From contig NZ_CP071090.1 in the NCBI RefSeq assembly GCF_017301735.1, forward strand, positions 13,147,254-13,211,253: a stretch of DNA of 64,000 nt, in the 5' to 3' direction. A program made the position numbers and the translations under genes. Shown here one piece after another: positions 47,691 to 56,754 of the stretch; position 1 is the first letter of the stretch, and each line of letters opens with the position of its first letter. Below the pieces are notes generated by a model, which saw only the letters and a program-made list of their open reading frames with translations, ran no database searches and was not told the DNA's origin. The stretch is from Pyxidicoccus parkwaysis. Lineage in GTDB: Bacteria; Myxococcota; Myxococcia; Myxococcales; Myxococcaceae.

Positions 47691-49922
47691 ATGGTGCAGA
47701 ACAAGCGAGTGCGTGGAGCACTCGGAATCGCAGCACTTTCCGTTGTGGTTGGCTGCAATGAGTCCACTCCTGCTCCGGAGGCGAACAAGCCCGCGGAGGC
47801 TGCCCATACGGCAGCGCTGGAGAACGGGCAGAACATCGTGGCGAAGGATGCCGCTGGCATCCCCCAGTTCATCACGGGCAACCTGGCCCCCGCTCCGGAA
47901 ATCCCGGCTGAGGGTGCGAGCTCGCTGACGCGTGATGCGCTGGCCTCGGTGGTGGCCTCGGTGGCTCCGCAGTTCCACCTGGCTCCCGCCGACCTGGTGT
48001 TCAAGAAGGGCTACACGGACGCACAGGGCGACAGCCACTTCCGGTACGACGTGGTCCGCAATGACATCGCCGTGTTCGGCGGTGAGTTCCGCCTGCACGT
48101 GCGCGCCGGGCAGGTCATCGCGGCGAACACCAACGTTCGCAGCGACCTGAAGGCGGACGCGAAGCCCACCATCTCCTCCGAGGAGGCGGTGTCTTCCGCG
48201 GGCTCTGACCGCGAGGCGCTCGAGGGTTTCGTCACCAGCCCCGACACCCAGCTGGTCTACTTCCGCGACGGCGACGAGCTTCGCCTGATGTACAAGGTCC
48301 TCCAGACGGGCGAGAAGGCGGACGGCACCCCCGTTCGCGACATCCTCCTGGTGGACGCCCGCACTGGCGACGTGCAGCTGCGCATCCCGCAGATCAAGGA
48401 AGTGCTTGCCCGCCGGATGCACAACGGCAACAACACCAGCACGCTGCCCGGCACGGTGGTGCGCACCGAGGGCCAGGCTCCCGTGGCCGACCCGGTGGTC
48501 AACACCAACTACAACCACCTGGGCACCGTCTACAGCTGCTACAACACGCTGTTCGGTCGTGACTCCATCAACAACGCGGGCGCGCTGCTCATCAGCACCG
48601 TGCACCACCGCGTGAACTACGTGAACGCCTTCTGGGACGGTACCCAGATGGTGTACGGCGATGGCGACGGCGTGAACGCCAGCAACCTGGCGAACTCGCT
48701 GGACGTGACGGCGCACGAGCTGACGCACGCCGTGACGGAGAACGAGTCGGACCTCATCTACTCGGGTGAGTCCGGCGGCCTCAACGAGTCGCTGTCCGAC
48801 ATCTTCGGCGCGGTCTGCGAGTGGTACGGCGACGGCCGTGGCCCCATCTCGCCCCGCTACTGGATTGTGGGCGACGACGTCTGGACGCCGAGCATCCCGA
48901 ACGACGGCCTGCGCTACATGAACAACCCCACGCTGGACGGGGACTCGCTCGACTACTACCCGGACTACTCGTCGGGCGTGGACGTGCACTACAGCTCGGG
49001 TATCTCCAACCTGGCGTTCTACCTGCTGTCCGAGGGTGGCACGCACCCGCGCGGCAAGCGTCCGGACGTCGTGACGGGCATCGGCATCGAGAAGGCCGCT
49101 CGCATCTTCTACAAGGCGAACGCGGACCTGCTCCTGCCGTCGTCCAACTTCGAGGCCGCGAAGACGGCCACCGAGCAGGCGGCGGCGCAGCTCGGCTACG
49201 ACGCGGCGACCATCGCCTCTGTGACGAGCGCGTGGAAGGCCGTCGGCGTGGGCGTGCCGATTCCTCCTCCGCCGACGGACCCGCTCGAGAAGGACGTGCC
49301 GATTACCGGCATCTCCGGCACCAGCGGCTCGCAGAAGTTCTTCAAGGTGACCGTCCCCGAGGGTGCGTACGACCTGACCTTCACGCTGGCGGGTGGCACG
49401 GGTGACGCGGACCTGTACGTCCGTTACAACAACGCGCCCACGACGACCTCGTACGACTGCCGTCCGTACCGCTCGGGCAACAGCGAGACGTGCTCCTTCG
49501 CGGCTCCGTCGCACGGCGACTGGTACGTGATGCTGCGCGGCTTCAGCGCCTACTCCAACACCTCGCTGACGGTGACCTGGAAGGGTGGCTACATCCCGGT
49601 GACCAGCGGCGTGCCGTACAAGTACTTCAGCGGCGCGCAGGGCTCGTCCACGGTGTTCACCATCGTGGTGCCGGAGCGCAAGCCGGGCAGCGGCAAGAAC
49701 AGCCTCTACGTCCAGACGGGCGAGGGCTACGGCAACCCCGACGTGTACGTGAAGCTCGGCTCCGCCCCGACGAAGTCCGACTACGACTGCCGCAGCGTGA
49801 AGGAGCACATGTCCGAGACGTGCAACCTCCTGAACGTGCCGGCGGGCAAGTACTACATCGAGGTCTTCGGCGCGAAGGGCGGCTACGAGGACATCGCCTT
49901 CATCGCTTCGTTCCTCCAGTAG
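47691..49922 (+). CDS. secreted M4 (thermolysin-type) metalloprotease with two PPC domains
   Basis: The 743-residue protein has a lipoprotein-like leader (GIAALSVVVGC, Cys near 20) and an N-terminal FTP/propeptide region (about 60-230) that would keep the enzyme inactive. The catalytic domain has zinc ligands His342 and His346 in HELTH and Glu366 in GGLNESLSD, exactly 20 residues after His346, as in thermolysin. Two pre-peptidase C-terminal (PPC) domains follow at about 545-640 and 645-740. It would digest external or prey proteins. The ATG at 47691 follows an AGGAGGA site. A perfect terminator follows the stop. Confidence 0.95.
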   Translation: MVQNKRVRGALGIAALSVVVGCNESTPAPEANKPAEAAHTAALENGQNIVAKDAAGIPQFITGNLAPAPEIPAEGASSLTRDALASVVASVAPQFHLAPADLVFKKGYTDAQGDSHFRYDVVRNDIAVFGGEFRLHVRAGQVIAANTNVRSDLKADAKPTISSEEAVSSAGSDREALEGFVTSPDTQLVYFRDGDELRLMYKVLQTGEKADGTPVRDILLVDARTGDVQLRIPQIKEVLARRMHNGNNTSTLPGTVVRTEGQAPVADPVVNTNYNHLGTVYSCYNTLFGRDSINNAGALLISTVHHRVNYVNAFWDGTQMVYGDGDGVNASNLANSLDVTAHELTHAVTENESDLIYSGESGGLNESLSDIFGAVCEWYGDGRGPISPRYWIVGDDVWTPSIPNDGLRYMNNPTLDGDSLDYYPDYSSGVDVHYSSGISNLAFYLLSEGGTHPRGKRPDVVTGIGIEKAARIFYKANADLLLPSSNFEAAKTATEQAAAQLGYDAATIASVTSAWKAVGVGVPIPPPPTDPLEKDVPITGISGTSGSQKFFKVTVPEGAYDLTFTLAGGTGDADLYVRYNNAPTTTSYDCRPYRSGNSETCSFAAPSHGDWYVMLRGFSAYSNTSLTVTWKGGYIPVTSGVPYKYFSGAQGSSTVFTIVVPERKPGSGKNSLYVQTGEGYGNPDVYVKLGSAPTKSDYDCRSVKEHMSETCNLLNVPAGKYYIEVFGAKGGYEDIAFIASFLQ

Positions 49923-49939
49923 TCACCAGGTCCGAAGTG

Positions 49940-49963
49940 CCGGCGCGGTGAAGACCGCGCCGG
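49940..49963 (+). terminator. hairpin terminator after the metalloprotease
   Basis: A perfect 10-bp stem CCGGCGCGGT/ACCGCGCCGG with a GAAG loop starts 17 bp after the stop codon. It lies between convergent genes. Confidence 0.8.
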
Positions 49964-50029
49964 TTGGAGCCCCGGGTCATCCGCTTCGCGCGGGTGCCCG
50001 GGGCTTCGGCGTTTCAGGGCCCGCGGGCC

Positions 50030-50869
50030 TCAGTGCGGCCGGACGGCGGGGCCGGGGAGGATTTCGCGCATGAAGCGCTCCAGGCCTCCGCCGCCCCGGT
50101 GCTTCCACTGCATGGGGTAGCCGAGCGACACCTCCTCGAAGCGCACGCCGTCGCGCCACAGCGTCGCGGGCATGTGCAGGTGTCCGGAGACCACCACGTC
50201 CGCGCGGAAGCGCGTGTGCCAGTCCTCCGTGCGCTTCGTGCCGCACCAGATGGAGAAGCGGGGGATGCGCGGCAGCCGCACGTGCTCGTAGCGCAGCGGG
50301 TAGTGGTTGATGAGCACCGTCCGGCAATCCGCCGGCAGCGCCTGCAGGCGCGCCAGCGTGGACTCCACACGCGCGGCGCACCACGCGGCCCGGCTGAGGT
50401 AGGGCTCCGGATGCAGGAGCACCTCGTCCGTGCACAGCAGGTCCTCCTCCCACGCCCACTCCAGCGCCTTCTCCGCCGGCACGTGGTCCGGACGGAACGA
50501 GTAGTCGTAGCCCAGGAACATGGGCACCAGGACGCGCGCGGGCCCCTCACCGGGCCAGCGCGGGTAGGGGTCCTCCGGCGTGAGCGCGCCGTAGCTGCGG
50601 CACAGCGCCACCAGCCGCTGGTAGCGCGCCTCGCCCCGCAGGGCCGGCTGCTCCGAGGGCATCGTCCACAGCTCGTGGTTGCCCGGCACCCAGAGCACCT
50701 GCCGGAAGCGCTCGGTGAGGGTGCGCAGCATCAATTCCATCTCCGCCAGCGTCTCGCCCACGTCGCCCGCGACGATGAGCCAGTCCTCTGGATGCGCGGG
50801 CATGGCCAGGAGGGCCTGCTTGTTGTCCGGGTGACGCAGGTGCAAGTCACTGATGGCGTAGAGCTTCAT
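50030..50869 (-). CDS. calcineurin-like metallophosphoesterase
   Basis: The 279-residue protein has the five family blocks: SDLHL (Asp8, His10), AGDVGE, PGNHELW, a central INHYPL His and VSGHLH near the C-terminus. They bind two metal ions. It probably hydrolyses a phosphodiester or nucleotide in the cytoplasm; the substrate is unknown. The ATG start gives the natural MKLYAISDLHL N-terminus. Confidence 0.95.
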   Translation of the reverse strand: MKLYAISDLHLRHPDNKQALLAMPAHPEDWLIVAGDVGETLAEMELMLRTLTERFRQVLWVPGNHELWTMPSEQPALRGEARYQRLVALCRSYGALTPEDPYPRWPGEGPARVLVPMFLGYDYSFRPDHVPAEKALEWAWEEDLLCTDEVLLHPEPYLSRAAWCAARVESTLARLQALPADCRTVLINHYPLRYEHVRLPRIPRFSIWCGTKRTEDWHTRFRADVVVSGHLHMPATLWRDGVRFEEVSLGYPMQWKHRGGGGLERFMREILPGPAVRPH

Positions 50870-51107
50870 GGCGCGGAACCCGGCACCTTACCCCGCGCCA
50901 GCGCGCCCGTCGTCCCCGGCCTCGTCCCCCCGCGTTGTCGTGGGACTGGAGCACCGTGAAGCGAAGCAGCCTTCCGCCCCGCACCGCTGACGTGGGCCCG
51001 TCCCACCTGTCGCGTCCTCCGTGAGCAGGACGACGTGGTCATCGAGGATGCGCACAGGGGAGCACGCCGACCTGACGTCCCAGGTCGTTTGCAATTGAGG
51101 TGATGCT

Positions 51108-51470
51108 TCAGGCCGGACTGGCCACCGCGCCCGCGCACAGCGAGCGCAGGAGCGCGTGGAGCTCGGAGGGCGGCGCGGCGCGGTCCATCCAGGTGATTCC
51201 GAGCGCGCGCAGCGACAGCGGAGGCAGCGCCGCGTGCAGCGCGCAGAGGGTGCGTGGGTAGCGCGCGCGCACCTGCTCCAACAGGTTCAGTCCGTCACCA
51301 TCTGGCAGCAATGCACTGCTCACCACGACGGCGGGAGGTTCTTCTGTCACGAGGGCGAGCGCCTCCGCCACGCCACGCGCGAAGCGCTTGCAGCCTGGCA
51401 AATCCCTCACCAGACGCCGCAGCGCCGCGAGCGAGCGCGGGTCTTCGTCCACGAACAGGAAGGTCAACAT
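51108..51470 (-). CDS. stand-alone receiver-like protein with degenerate phosphorylation site
   Basis: The 120-residue protein (MLTFLFVDEDPRSLAALRRL) has the fold of a response regulator receiver with the acidic DED at the N-terminus. Where the phospho-acceptor Asp is expected (VVVSSALLPDGDGL), the residue is Ser, four before the Pro. It therefore cannot be phosphorylated in the usual way and may act as a constitutive or decoy receiver. No output domain is present. An extended start at GTG 51518 is possible. Confidence 0.8.
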   Translation of the reverse strand: MLTFLFVDEDPRSLAALRRLVRDLPGCKRFARGVAEALALVTEEPPAVVVSSALLPDGDGLNLLEQVRARYPRTLCALHAALPPLSLRALGITWMDRAAPPSELHALLRSLCAGAVASPA

Positions 51471-51611
51471 GGTCTTCACATCCACTGCTGCGTGACCCGT
51501 GAGGTCGGGGTGATGCACGGGGTCACTTGCCTACAAGACTACCCAGGAAGTTCTTGGATGCCAACCTCTCAAGTCATATCGACATAGGCGGACCCGGTAG
51601 GTTAACGACCC

Positions 51612-51980
51612 ATGGAAAAGACCCTCGCATCCCGCCTCGGAGGAGCTGCGCGCCTCGCCCGGACCCGCCTCAACCTGACCCAGGCGGACGTCGCGGAGCG
51701 CATCGGCATCGCGAGCGAAGTCTATGGGCGGCTGGAGCGCGGGCACATGCTGCCGAGCATCCAGACCTTCCGCAGGCTGTGCGTGGTGCTCTCCATTTCC
51801 GCGGACGAAGCGCTGGGTCTCAAGCCGTCGCAGGAAGTGAAGTGGGCCGCGGAGCCGCCGAGCGACTACGGCGAGTCCGCCGAGCTGCGCCGCCTCATGC
51901 GTCGCGCCCGCCAGCTGGACCGCACCGCCATCCGCATTCTCAGCGTGCTCGCCGCGCAGTTCAAACCGAAGCCGGGCTGA
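51612..51980 (+). CDS. XRE-family helix-turn-helix protein
   Basis: The 122-residue protein has a Cro/C1-type helix-turn-helix at about residues 14-66 (RLNLTQADVAERIGIASEVYGRLERG), followed by a short helical tail rich in Arg and Lys. Such small proteins act as single-domain transcription regulators. The ATG at 51612 was used. It is convergent with the Bax1-like gene, with 17 bp between stops. No target is evident. Confidence 0.9.
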   Translation: MEKTLASRLGGAARLARTRLNLTQADVAERIGIASEVYGRLERGHMLPSIQTFRRLCVVLSISADEALGLKPSQEVKWAAEPPSDYGESAELRRLMRRARQLDRTAIRILSVLAAQFKPKPG

Positions 51981-51997
51981 CCGCCTCTCGATTCCGC

Positions 51998-53212
51998 TCA
52001 TCTCCGGGGCGCCTCCGCACCCAGCTTCGCCAGCCGCTCGCGCAGCTTCTTCGCGGAAGGAAAGCCATTGAAGAGCACCACCTGCGGGTGGGCCTCCAAT
52101 GCCTCGCGCTCCGCCGACTCCTTCGCCAACGCGCGGTCCACTCCCAACAACAGCCCGTGGTCCGGCCGCGAGCGCAGCTCCGCCAGCCTCCGCGTCAGCG
52201 GTGCCGCGTGCCATGCGTGGAAGAGCTCCAGCGCGACTTCGCGCTTCGACTCGCGGTGGCGGAAGGTCAGGTCCGGGACGCACAACCCGGACGCGCCCAT
52301 GTGACGCGGCAGCGGCGTGAGGTCCAATTCCCACGCCTCGTCCTCGAAGCCCTGCGCGAGCGAGGCGACCTCCTCCGGCACGTGGCCCAGCGACGTCGGA
52401 AGCGGTGACACCAGCGGGTCCTTGTCGCTGAGCGCGAGCGTGGCGTGCTTGCGCGCCGTCTCCACCGTGGCCGTCAGCTCCCAGCGGACGAGCACCGGCA
52501 CCACCGACAGGAAGGACGCGAGCTGCAGGCCGTACTTCTTCTGCAGGGCCAGCATCGCCCCCGGGCCTTCGACTTCCAGCGACCAGTCCTCGCCGACGTG
52601 CCGCACCTCGGCCACCAGCCGGCAGAACTTCAGCCAGCGGAGCACCTTGCGCACGCGCAAGAGCTCCGGCGCGAGCGCCCGCAACGTGAGGCGCCGCGCC
52701 GTCAACAGCGGGCCCTGCGCGAGCGCGAGGTTGTAGCGGTCCACCAGGGCCTGTGCGGTGAGGGGCTCACCCTCCCAGCCCACCAGGCGCCGGTGACCTG
52801 GAAGGTCGGAGTACAGCGCCTCGCGAACCTCGGGCAGGGGAGCGGGCAGTGCCTGCGCGAGCCGCGCTTCGTAGGACTCGACGGTTGCGTCCGGTGGCAG
52901 CGTGCGCAGCACCGAGGCCGCGGTCTTCAGCCGCTCCCAGCGCGCCTCGCTCACGCCGGGCGAGGGCTCGTCGAAGCAGAGCCGGTCCATCAGCAGCTTC
53001 ACGAGGCCGCGTGCGACCTTGGGCCGGGTGAAGGCGCCGGCCTTCAAGCCGAAGGACTCCTCCACGTCGTCCAACATGACGCCGCGCGAGGCCTCCACTT
53101 CGGCCAGCAACTCCTGGGCGAAGGCGAGCAGCGCGGCGTCATCGCGCTTCACGTAGGCGGGGCGCAGCACGCCTTCACGGACGCGGTAGGCGAGCAGGTC
53201 GCGGGTCAGCAC
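51998..53212 (-). CDS. Bax1-like nuclease (DUF790 family), XPB partner
   Basis: The 404-residue protein starts LTRDLLAYRVREG at GTG 53212, one base after the helicase stop, with AGGAGGAGG 9 bp upstream. The N-terminal part matches DUF790, the family of archaeal Bax1, which binds XPB helicase. The C-terminal CVPDLTFRHRESKREVALELFHAWH carries the Asp and Glu spacing of a PD-(D/E)XK-like nuclease centre. The two gene products probably act together: the helicase opens DNA and this protein cuts it. Expression is coupled by the 1-bp spacing. Confidence 0.88.
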   Translation of the reverse strand: MLTRDLLAYRVREGVLRPAYVKRDDAALLAFAQELLAEVEASRGVMLDDVEESFGLKAGAFTRPKVARGLVKLLMDRLCFDEPSPGVSEARWERLKTAASVLRTLPPDATVESYEARLAQALPAPLPEVREALYSDLPGHRRLVGWEGEPLTAQALVDRYNLALAQGPLLTARRLTLRALAPELLRVRKVLRWLKFCRLVAEVRHVGEDWSLEVEGPGAMLALQKKYGLQLASFLSVVPVLVRWELTATVETARKHATLALSDKDPLVSPLPTSLGHVPEEVASLAQGFEDEAWELDLTPLPRHMGASGLCVPDLTFRHRESKREVALELFHAWHAAPLTRRLAELRSRPDHGLLLGVDRALAKESAEREALEAHPQVVLFNGFPSAKKLRERLAKLGAEAPRR

Positions 53213-53213
53213 C

Positions 53214-54593
53214 TCACGCCTCCTCCTGATACGCGTCGTGCTGTCGCCGCCGCTCGCTGATGCCGCTCTCCGCCGTCTGCGCAGAGCACACCTCGTACAG
53301 CAGCGCCCGCTTCCCGGGGCGCTTGCGGAGGATGCGTCCCAAGCGCTGCACGTGCTCACGCACGCTGCCGCTGCCGCTGAGCACCACGCCCACGCGCGCG
53401 TCGGGCACGTCCACGCCTTCGTTCAGCACGCGCGAGGTGAGCAGCACCGGCAGCTCGCCGCTCGCGAAGGCGGCCAGCAGGGCCTTCCGCTCCGGCACCG
53501 GCGTGTGGTGCGTGAGCGCCGGCAGCAGCAGCCTGCGCGCCAGCGTGTAGACCGTCTCGTTGTCGTCGGTGAAGACGATGACCCGGTCCTCACGGTGCTC
53601 CAGCAGGATTCGCCACAGCACCTCCTGCTTGGCGCTGGAGGTGAGGGCGATGCGCCGCTGCTCCCGGTACGCCCGGTACGCCGCGCGGCCCTCGTCGCTG
53701 CGCTGGCTCTGCGCCAGGAAGCGCGCCCAGCCTTCCGGCGCGGAGAGCTGCACGCCCAGCCTGCGCACGAAGCCCACGTAGAGCGCCCGCGCCGCGTCGT
53801 AGCGAGCCTTCTCGTCCGGCGGCAGCGGCACCTCCACCCGCTTCACCTCGTACGGCGCGAGGTACTCGCCTTGCAGCTCGCGGATGTCCGAGCGGTGCAC
53901 GCGCGGGCCCAGCAGCTCCTCGCACACGCGCTCGCCGCCGTCCGTGCGCTCCAGCGTCGCGGTGAGGCCCAGGCGGTAGGGCGCCAGCGAGCCCTCCGCC
54001 ACGAAGCGGTAGCTCGGCGCCGGCAGGTGGTGACACTCGTCGCAGATGAGCAGGCCGAAGCGGTTGCCGTGGAACTCCGTCTGCAACGTCGCCGAGTCGT
54101 ACGTCGTCACCGTCAGCGGCTGCCTGTCGCTCACCCCGCCACCCAGCATCCCCACCGGCACGGAGAAGTGCCGCGCCAGCACGCCCTGCCACTGCGCCAT
54201 CAAATCCAGCGTGGGCACCACCACCAGCGTCGGCCGCTTCACGTGAGCGATGGCCAGCACCGCCATCAACGTCTTGCCCGCGCCCGTGGGCAATTCCACC
54301 AGGCCCCGGCCTCCCGCCTTCGTCCACGCGTCCAGCGCCGCGCGCTGGTGCGGGAAGGGCTCGATGGGCGAGGTGAGCTCCAGCTCCAGCGGCTCGAAGC
54401 GCTTCGCCTGGTCCTCGTACGGCAGGCCCAGTTCGCGCAGCCGCAGCACGACGTCTCGGTAGTGCCAAGCGGGCGCGCGGTACACCCCGGTGCGCACGTC
54501 CCGCTGGAACAGGCCGAGCAGGCGGGCGTCGTCCGGCAGCACCGGGGCCACCAGGGTGCCGCAGTCGAAGTGGAGCTCGGTGGGGGTACCCAT
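53214..54593 (-). CDS. XPB/ERCC3-like SF2 DNA helicase
   Basis: The 459-residue protein has Walker A PTGAGKT (about 102-108), DECH box (185-188), LTATLERTDG motif III, TSRVLNEGVDVPDA (motif V) and QRLGRILRKRPGK (motif VI), all in the XPB pattern. Length suits the compact bacterial form. With the coupled Bax1-like nuclease it resembles an archaeal-type repair machine, here in a bacterium. The ATG at 54593 (MGTPTELHF) is the likely start; no strong ribosome binding site is visible. Confidence 0.92.
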   Translation of the reverse strand: MGTPTELHFDCGTLVAPVLPDDARLLGLFQRDVRTGVYRAPAWHYRDVVLRLRELGLPYEDQAKRFEPLELELTSPIEPFPHQRAALDAWTKAGGRGLVELPTGAGKTLMAVLAIAHVKRPTLVVVPTLDLMAQWQGVLARHFSVPVGMLGGGVSDRQPLTVTTYDSATLQTEFHGNRFGLLICDECHHLPAPSYRFVAEGSLAPYRLGLTATLERTDGGERVCEELLGPRVHRSDIRELQGEYLAPYEVKRVEVPLPPDEKARYDAARALYVGFVRRLGVQLSAPEGWARFLAQSQRSDEGRAAYRAYREQRRIALTSSAKQEVLWRILLEHREDRVIVFTDDNETVYTLARRLLLPALTHHTPVPERKALLAAFASGELPVLLTSRVLNEGVDVPDARVGVVLSGSGSVREHVQRLGRILRKRPGKRALLYEVCSAQTAESGISERRRQHDAYQEEA

Positions 54594-54741
54594 GCGCGCG
54601 GAGGGAAGTAGCTCGGGAACCCGCGTTTCGCCACCACCAAGAAAACCTGGAAGGTTGGGCCACCGCCCGGCCTCCCGGCTCCCCACCGTTCAAGGTCATT
54701 GCTTGCGGAGGTGGGAGGGTTCACGGTACCCAGCGCGCGGC

Positions 54742-55203
54742 ATGCGTCTCATCTCGCTCGTTCCCCTGCTGTGCGGCCTGGCCGTGGTGGCCCAGGCCGG
54801 TCTCAACCGTCGCTTCGCGGGCCAGTGGGGGCTGCTCAGCGCGGTCCTCATGAACATGGTGGTGGCGACGGTGGCCACCTTCGCCGTCTACCTGGTGGCA
54901 CGCTCGGTGCCGGGCTTCTGGCCCGAGGCCGCCGCGCCCACCGGAGCCCAGGGCCGCTTCTTCGACGGCTTCACCTTCTGGCACCTGCTGCCGGGCCTGT
55001 GTGGCGTGCTCATCGTCATCGGCATGCCGTGGGCCATCAGCCGCCTCGGCGCGGTGCAGTCCGCGCTGCTGCTGATGGGCGCGCAGCTCCTCACCAGCCT
55101 CGTGTGGGATGCGATGGTGGAGGCGCGCCCGGTGACGCTCGCCCGGGTGGTGGGCTCGGCGATTGCCTTCGCGGGGGCCGCCATCGCGGTGTGGAAGGGC
55201 TAG
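54742..55203 (+). CDS. DMT superfamily membrane protein, YdcZ/DUF606-like
   Basis: The 153-residue protein has five hydrophobic helices (LVPLLCGLAVVAQAGLN, VLMNMVVATVATFAVYLVA, LLPGLCGVLIVIGMPWAI, ALLLMGAQLLTSLVWDAM, VVGSAIAFAGAAIAVWKG). These features and the length match the single-domain DUF606 proteins of the drug/metabolite transporter group. The substrate is unknown. The start ATG lies 7 bp after GTACCCAG, so the ribosome site is weak. The receiver-like gene follows 12 bp downstream. Confidence 0.88.
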   Translation: MRLISLVPLLCGLAVVAQAGLNRRFAGQWGLLSAVLMNMVVATVATFAVYLVARSVPGFWPEAAAPTGAQGRFFDGFTFWHLLPGLCGVLIVIGMPWAISRLGAVQSALLLMGAQLLTSLVWDAMVEARPVTLARVVGSAIAFAGAAIAVWKG

Positions 55204-55215
55204 ATTCCAGGGGTG

Positions 55216-55623
55216 ATGCGCCGAGTCCTCATCGTCAGTCCCTACTCGCCCTCGCGCGAGCTGTTGCGGCGCATGCTCGAGGAGCCGGGGCTGTCCGTCT
55301 CCGCGACGGGCGACACGGATGATGCGTTCGCCGCCATCACCTCCGCGCCACCGGCGCTCGTGGTGGTGGACCTGCGCAGGCCGGACGAGGACCACCCGTT
55401 GTTCCTCGGACTGCTTCGCAAGCGTCACCCCACGCTGCCGGTCATCGCGCTGGTGCCCGGACGGCTGCGCATCTTCGACGGCCGTCACGAGAATGTGCGC
55501 GAGGCCCACGGCGAGACGACCGAGGCGCTCCAGCACCTGCTCGGCGCGGTGAAGCAGGCCATGCACGACCTGCTCGCACAGGAGATGCTCCGCGTGCTGC
55601 GGCCGCCCGTCGGGCAGGCCTGA
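55216..55623 (+). CDS. receiver-like protein
   Basis: The 135-residue protein (MRRVLIVSPYSPSRELLRRML) has the receiver fold with an Asp at the phosphorylation position (LVVVDLRRPDEDHP). The usual acidic pair at the end of strand 1 is replaced by SP (VSPYSP), so metal binding and phosphorylation are doubtful. It has no output domain and a C-terminal helical tail. Together with the DMT gene it probably forms a short operon. An alternative GTG start at 55213 is one codon earlier. Confidence 0.82.
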   Translation: MRRVLIVSPYSPSRELLRRMLEEPGLSVSATGDTDDAFAAITSAPPALVVVDLRRPDEDHPLFLGLLRKRHPTLPVIALVPGRLRIFDGRHENVREAHGETTEALQHLLGAVKQAMHDLLAQEMLRVLRPPVGQA

Positions 55624-55691
55624 CGCGCGGAGCCAGGCGCGCCCGGGAGGGGGCATGGGCGGGAAGGGGGACTCGCGGCTACGCTGGGCAC

Positions 55692-56732
55692 ATGGGCGTC
55701 GTCCGCTTCGCGCCGTTGCTGCTCCTCCTCGTGCTCGTCCCCAGGTCCGGCCGGGCGCAGGCGACTGGAGAGGACGCATGGAATGCGTTTCCGGAGGGCA
55801 CGCAGCCCGCGCGGTCCGATGCCGAGGCGCCGTTCGAGCCCGTCGACTATCCCGGACAGACGGGCACTGACGAAGCATCCGTGGATGCGGCTCCTGTGAC
55901 CGGCCTCGATGCTGCTTCGCCCGAGGTCTTCGCTTCTCCCTCGGTGGAGGAGGCGCCCCTCTCGCCCGAGGTTCCAGGCACGTTGCCCGAGCCGAATGAG
56001 GCGAGCGCTGAAGCCCCCCGTCCTCGCATGCCGCCCGGGCCGAATGGGGTGAGCGCTGAAGCCCCCCGTCCTCGCATGCCGCCCGGGCCGAATGGGGTGA
56101 GCGCTGAAGCCCCCCGTCCTCTCGAGGAAGACACAGTCTCCGAGCCGGCTCATGCGTCCTCGCGGACGGAGCCTTCTTCGTTGAGCCTCCTGCCCTCGCC
56201 GGGCGCCACGGCCCCCACGGTGCGCCTGACGCCGGAGCCGCTCGCGGTGCCGTTGCTGCGCTCGCTGCTGGACCTCGCGGGGGCGAGCGCGCTGACGCTG
56301 AGCAGTGCCGTCGCGATGGATGCCCTCGTCGGCACGCGCTGCTTCCGAGAGACGGAGAAGATGTGCATCCTCACGTCCTTCCTCGTCACCTTCCTGAGCG
56401 TCTCCGGCACCGCGCCCGTGGGCGCCTGGGCCATCGGCAGTCTCCTCGGTGGCGAGGGGAAGCTCTGGGCCGCCTATATGGGTGCTGCATTGGGCATGGG
56501 CCTGGGCGTCATCGGCACCATGCCCACCATGGCCTTCGGCAGCGGCGTCATCCTCGGTGTCGCCGGGCCCATCGGCGCCATCGTCGGCGCGGTCATCGGC
56601 TATGAGGTCTCGCACTGGAGCTCGGTGCGCGGCGCCTCGCGATTCGCGGAGCGGCGCGGCGTCACGGTGACGCCGCTCGTCGCCACCACCCAGGGCGGCA
56701 GCCTGCTGGGCGGGATGATGGGGACCTTCTGA
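55692..56732 (+). CDS. membrane protein with Pro-rich repeat linker
   Basis: The 346-residue protein has a signal peptide or first membrane helix (FAPLLLLLVLVPRSGRAQ) and an acidic linker. A 16-residue repeat, SAEAPRPRMPPGPNGV type (residues about 104-143), comes next. C-terminal hydrophobic helices follow (LLDLAGASALTLSSAVAM, FLVTFLSVSGTAPVGAWAI, GAALGMGLGVIGTMPTMAFGSGVI, AGPIGAIVGAVIGYEV). I recognise no family. The IS630 element begins 1 bp after the TGA stop plus target site. Confidence 0.82.
   Translation: MGVVRFAPLLLLLVLVPRSGRAQATGEDAWNAFPEGTQPARSDAEAPFEPVDYPGQTGTDEASVDAAPVTGLDAASPEVFASPSVEEAPLSPEVPGTLPEPNEASAEAPRPRMPPGPNGVSAEAPRPRMPPGPNGVSAEAPRPLEEDTVSEPAHASSRTEPSSLSLLPSPGATAPTVRLTPEPLAVPLLRSLLDLAGASALTLSSAVAMDALVGTRCFRETEKMCILTSFLVTFLSVSGTAPVGAWAIGSLLGGEGKLWAAYMGAALGMGLGVIGTMPTMAFGSGVILGVAGPIGAIVGAVIGYEVSHWSSVRGASRFAERRGVTVTPLVATTQGGSLLGGMMGTF
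56003..56121 (+). repeat. 48-bp coding tandem repeat
   Basis: Two full units at 56003-56050 and 56051-56098 are near identical (starting GAGCGCTGAAGCC), and a third partial unit follows to 56121. It encodes the Pro-rich repeat of the membrane protein. The near identity indicates recent duplication. Confidence 0.92.
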
Positions 56733-56754
56733 CTAAGTATGTAGCCAAAAGTTC
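56733..56754 (+). repeat. left inverted repeat of IS630 element (with TA)
   Basis: Pairs with 57867-57888, 21 of 22 positions; the single difference is T at 56740 against G. Confidence 0.92.
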
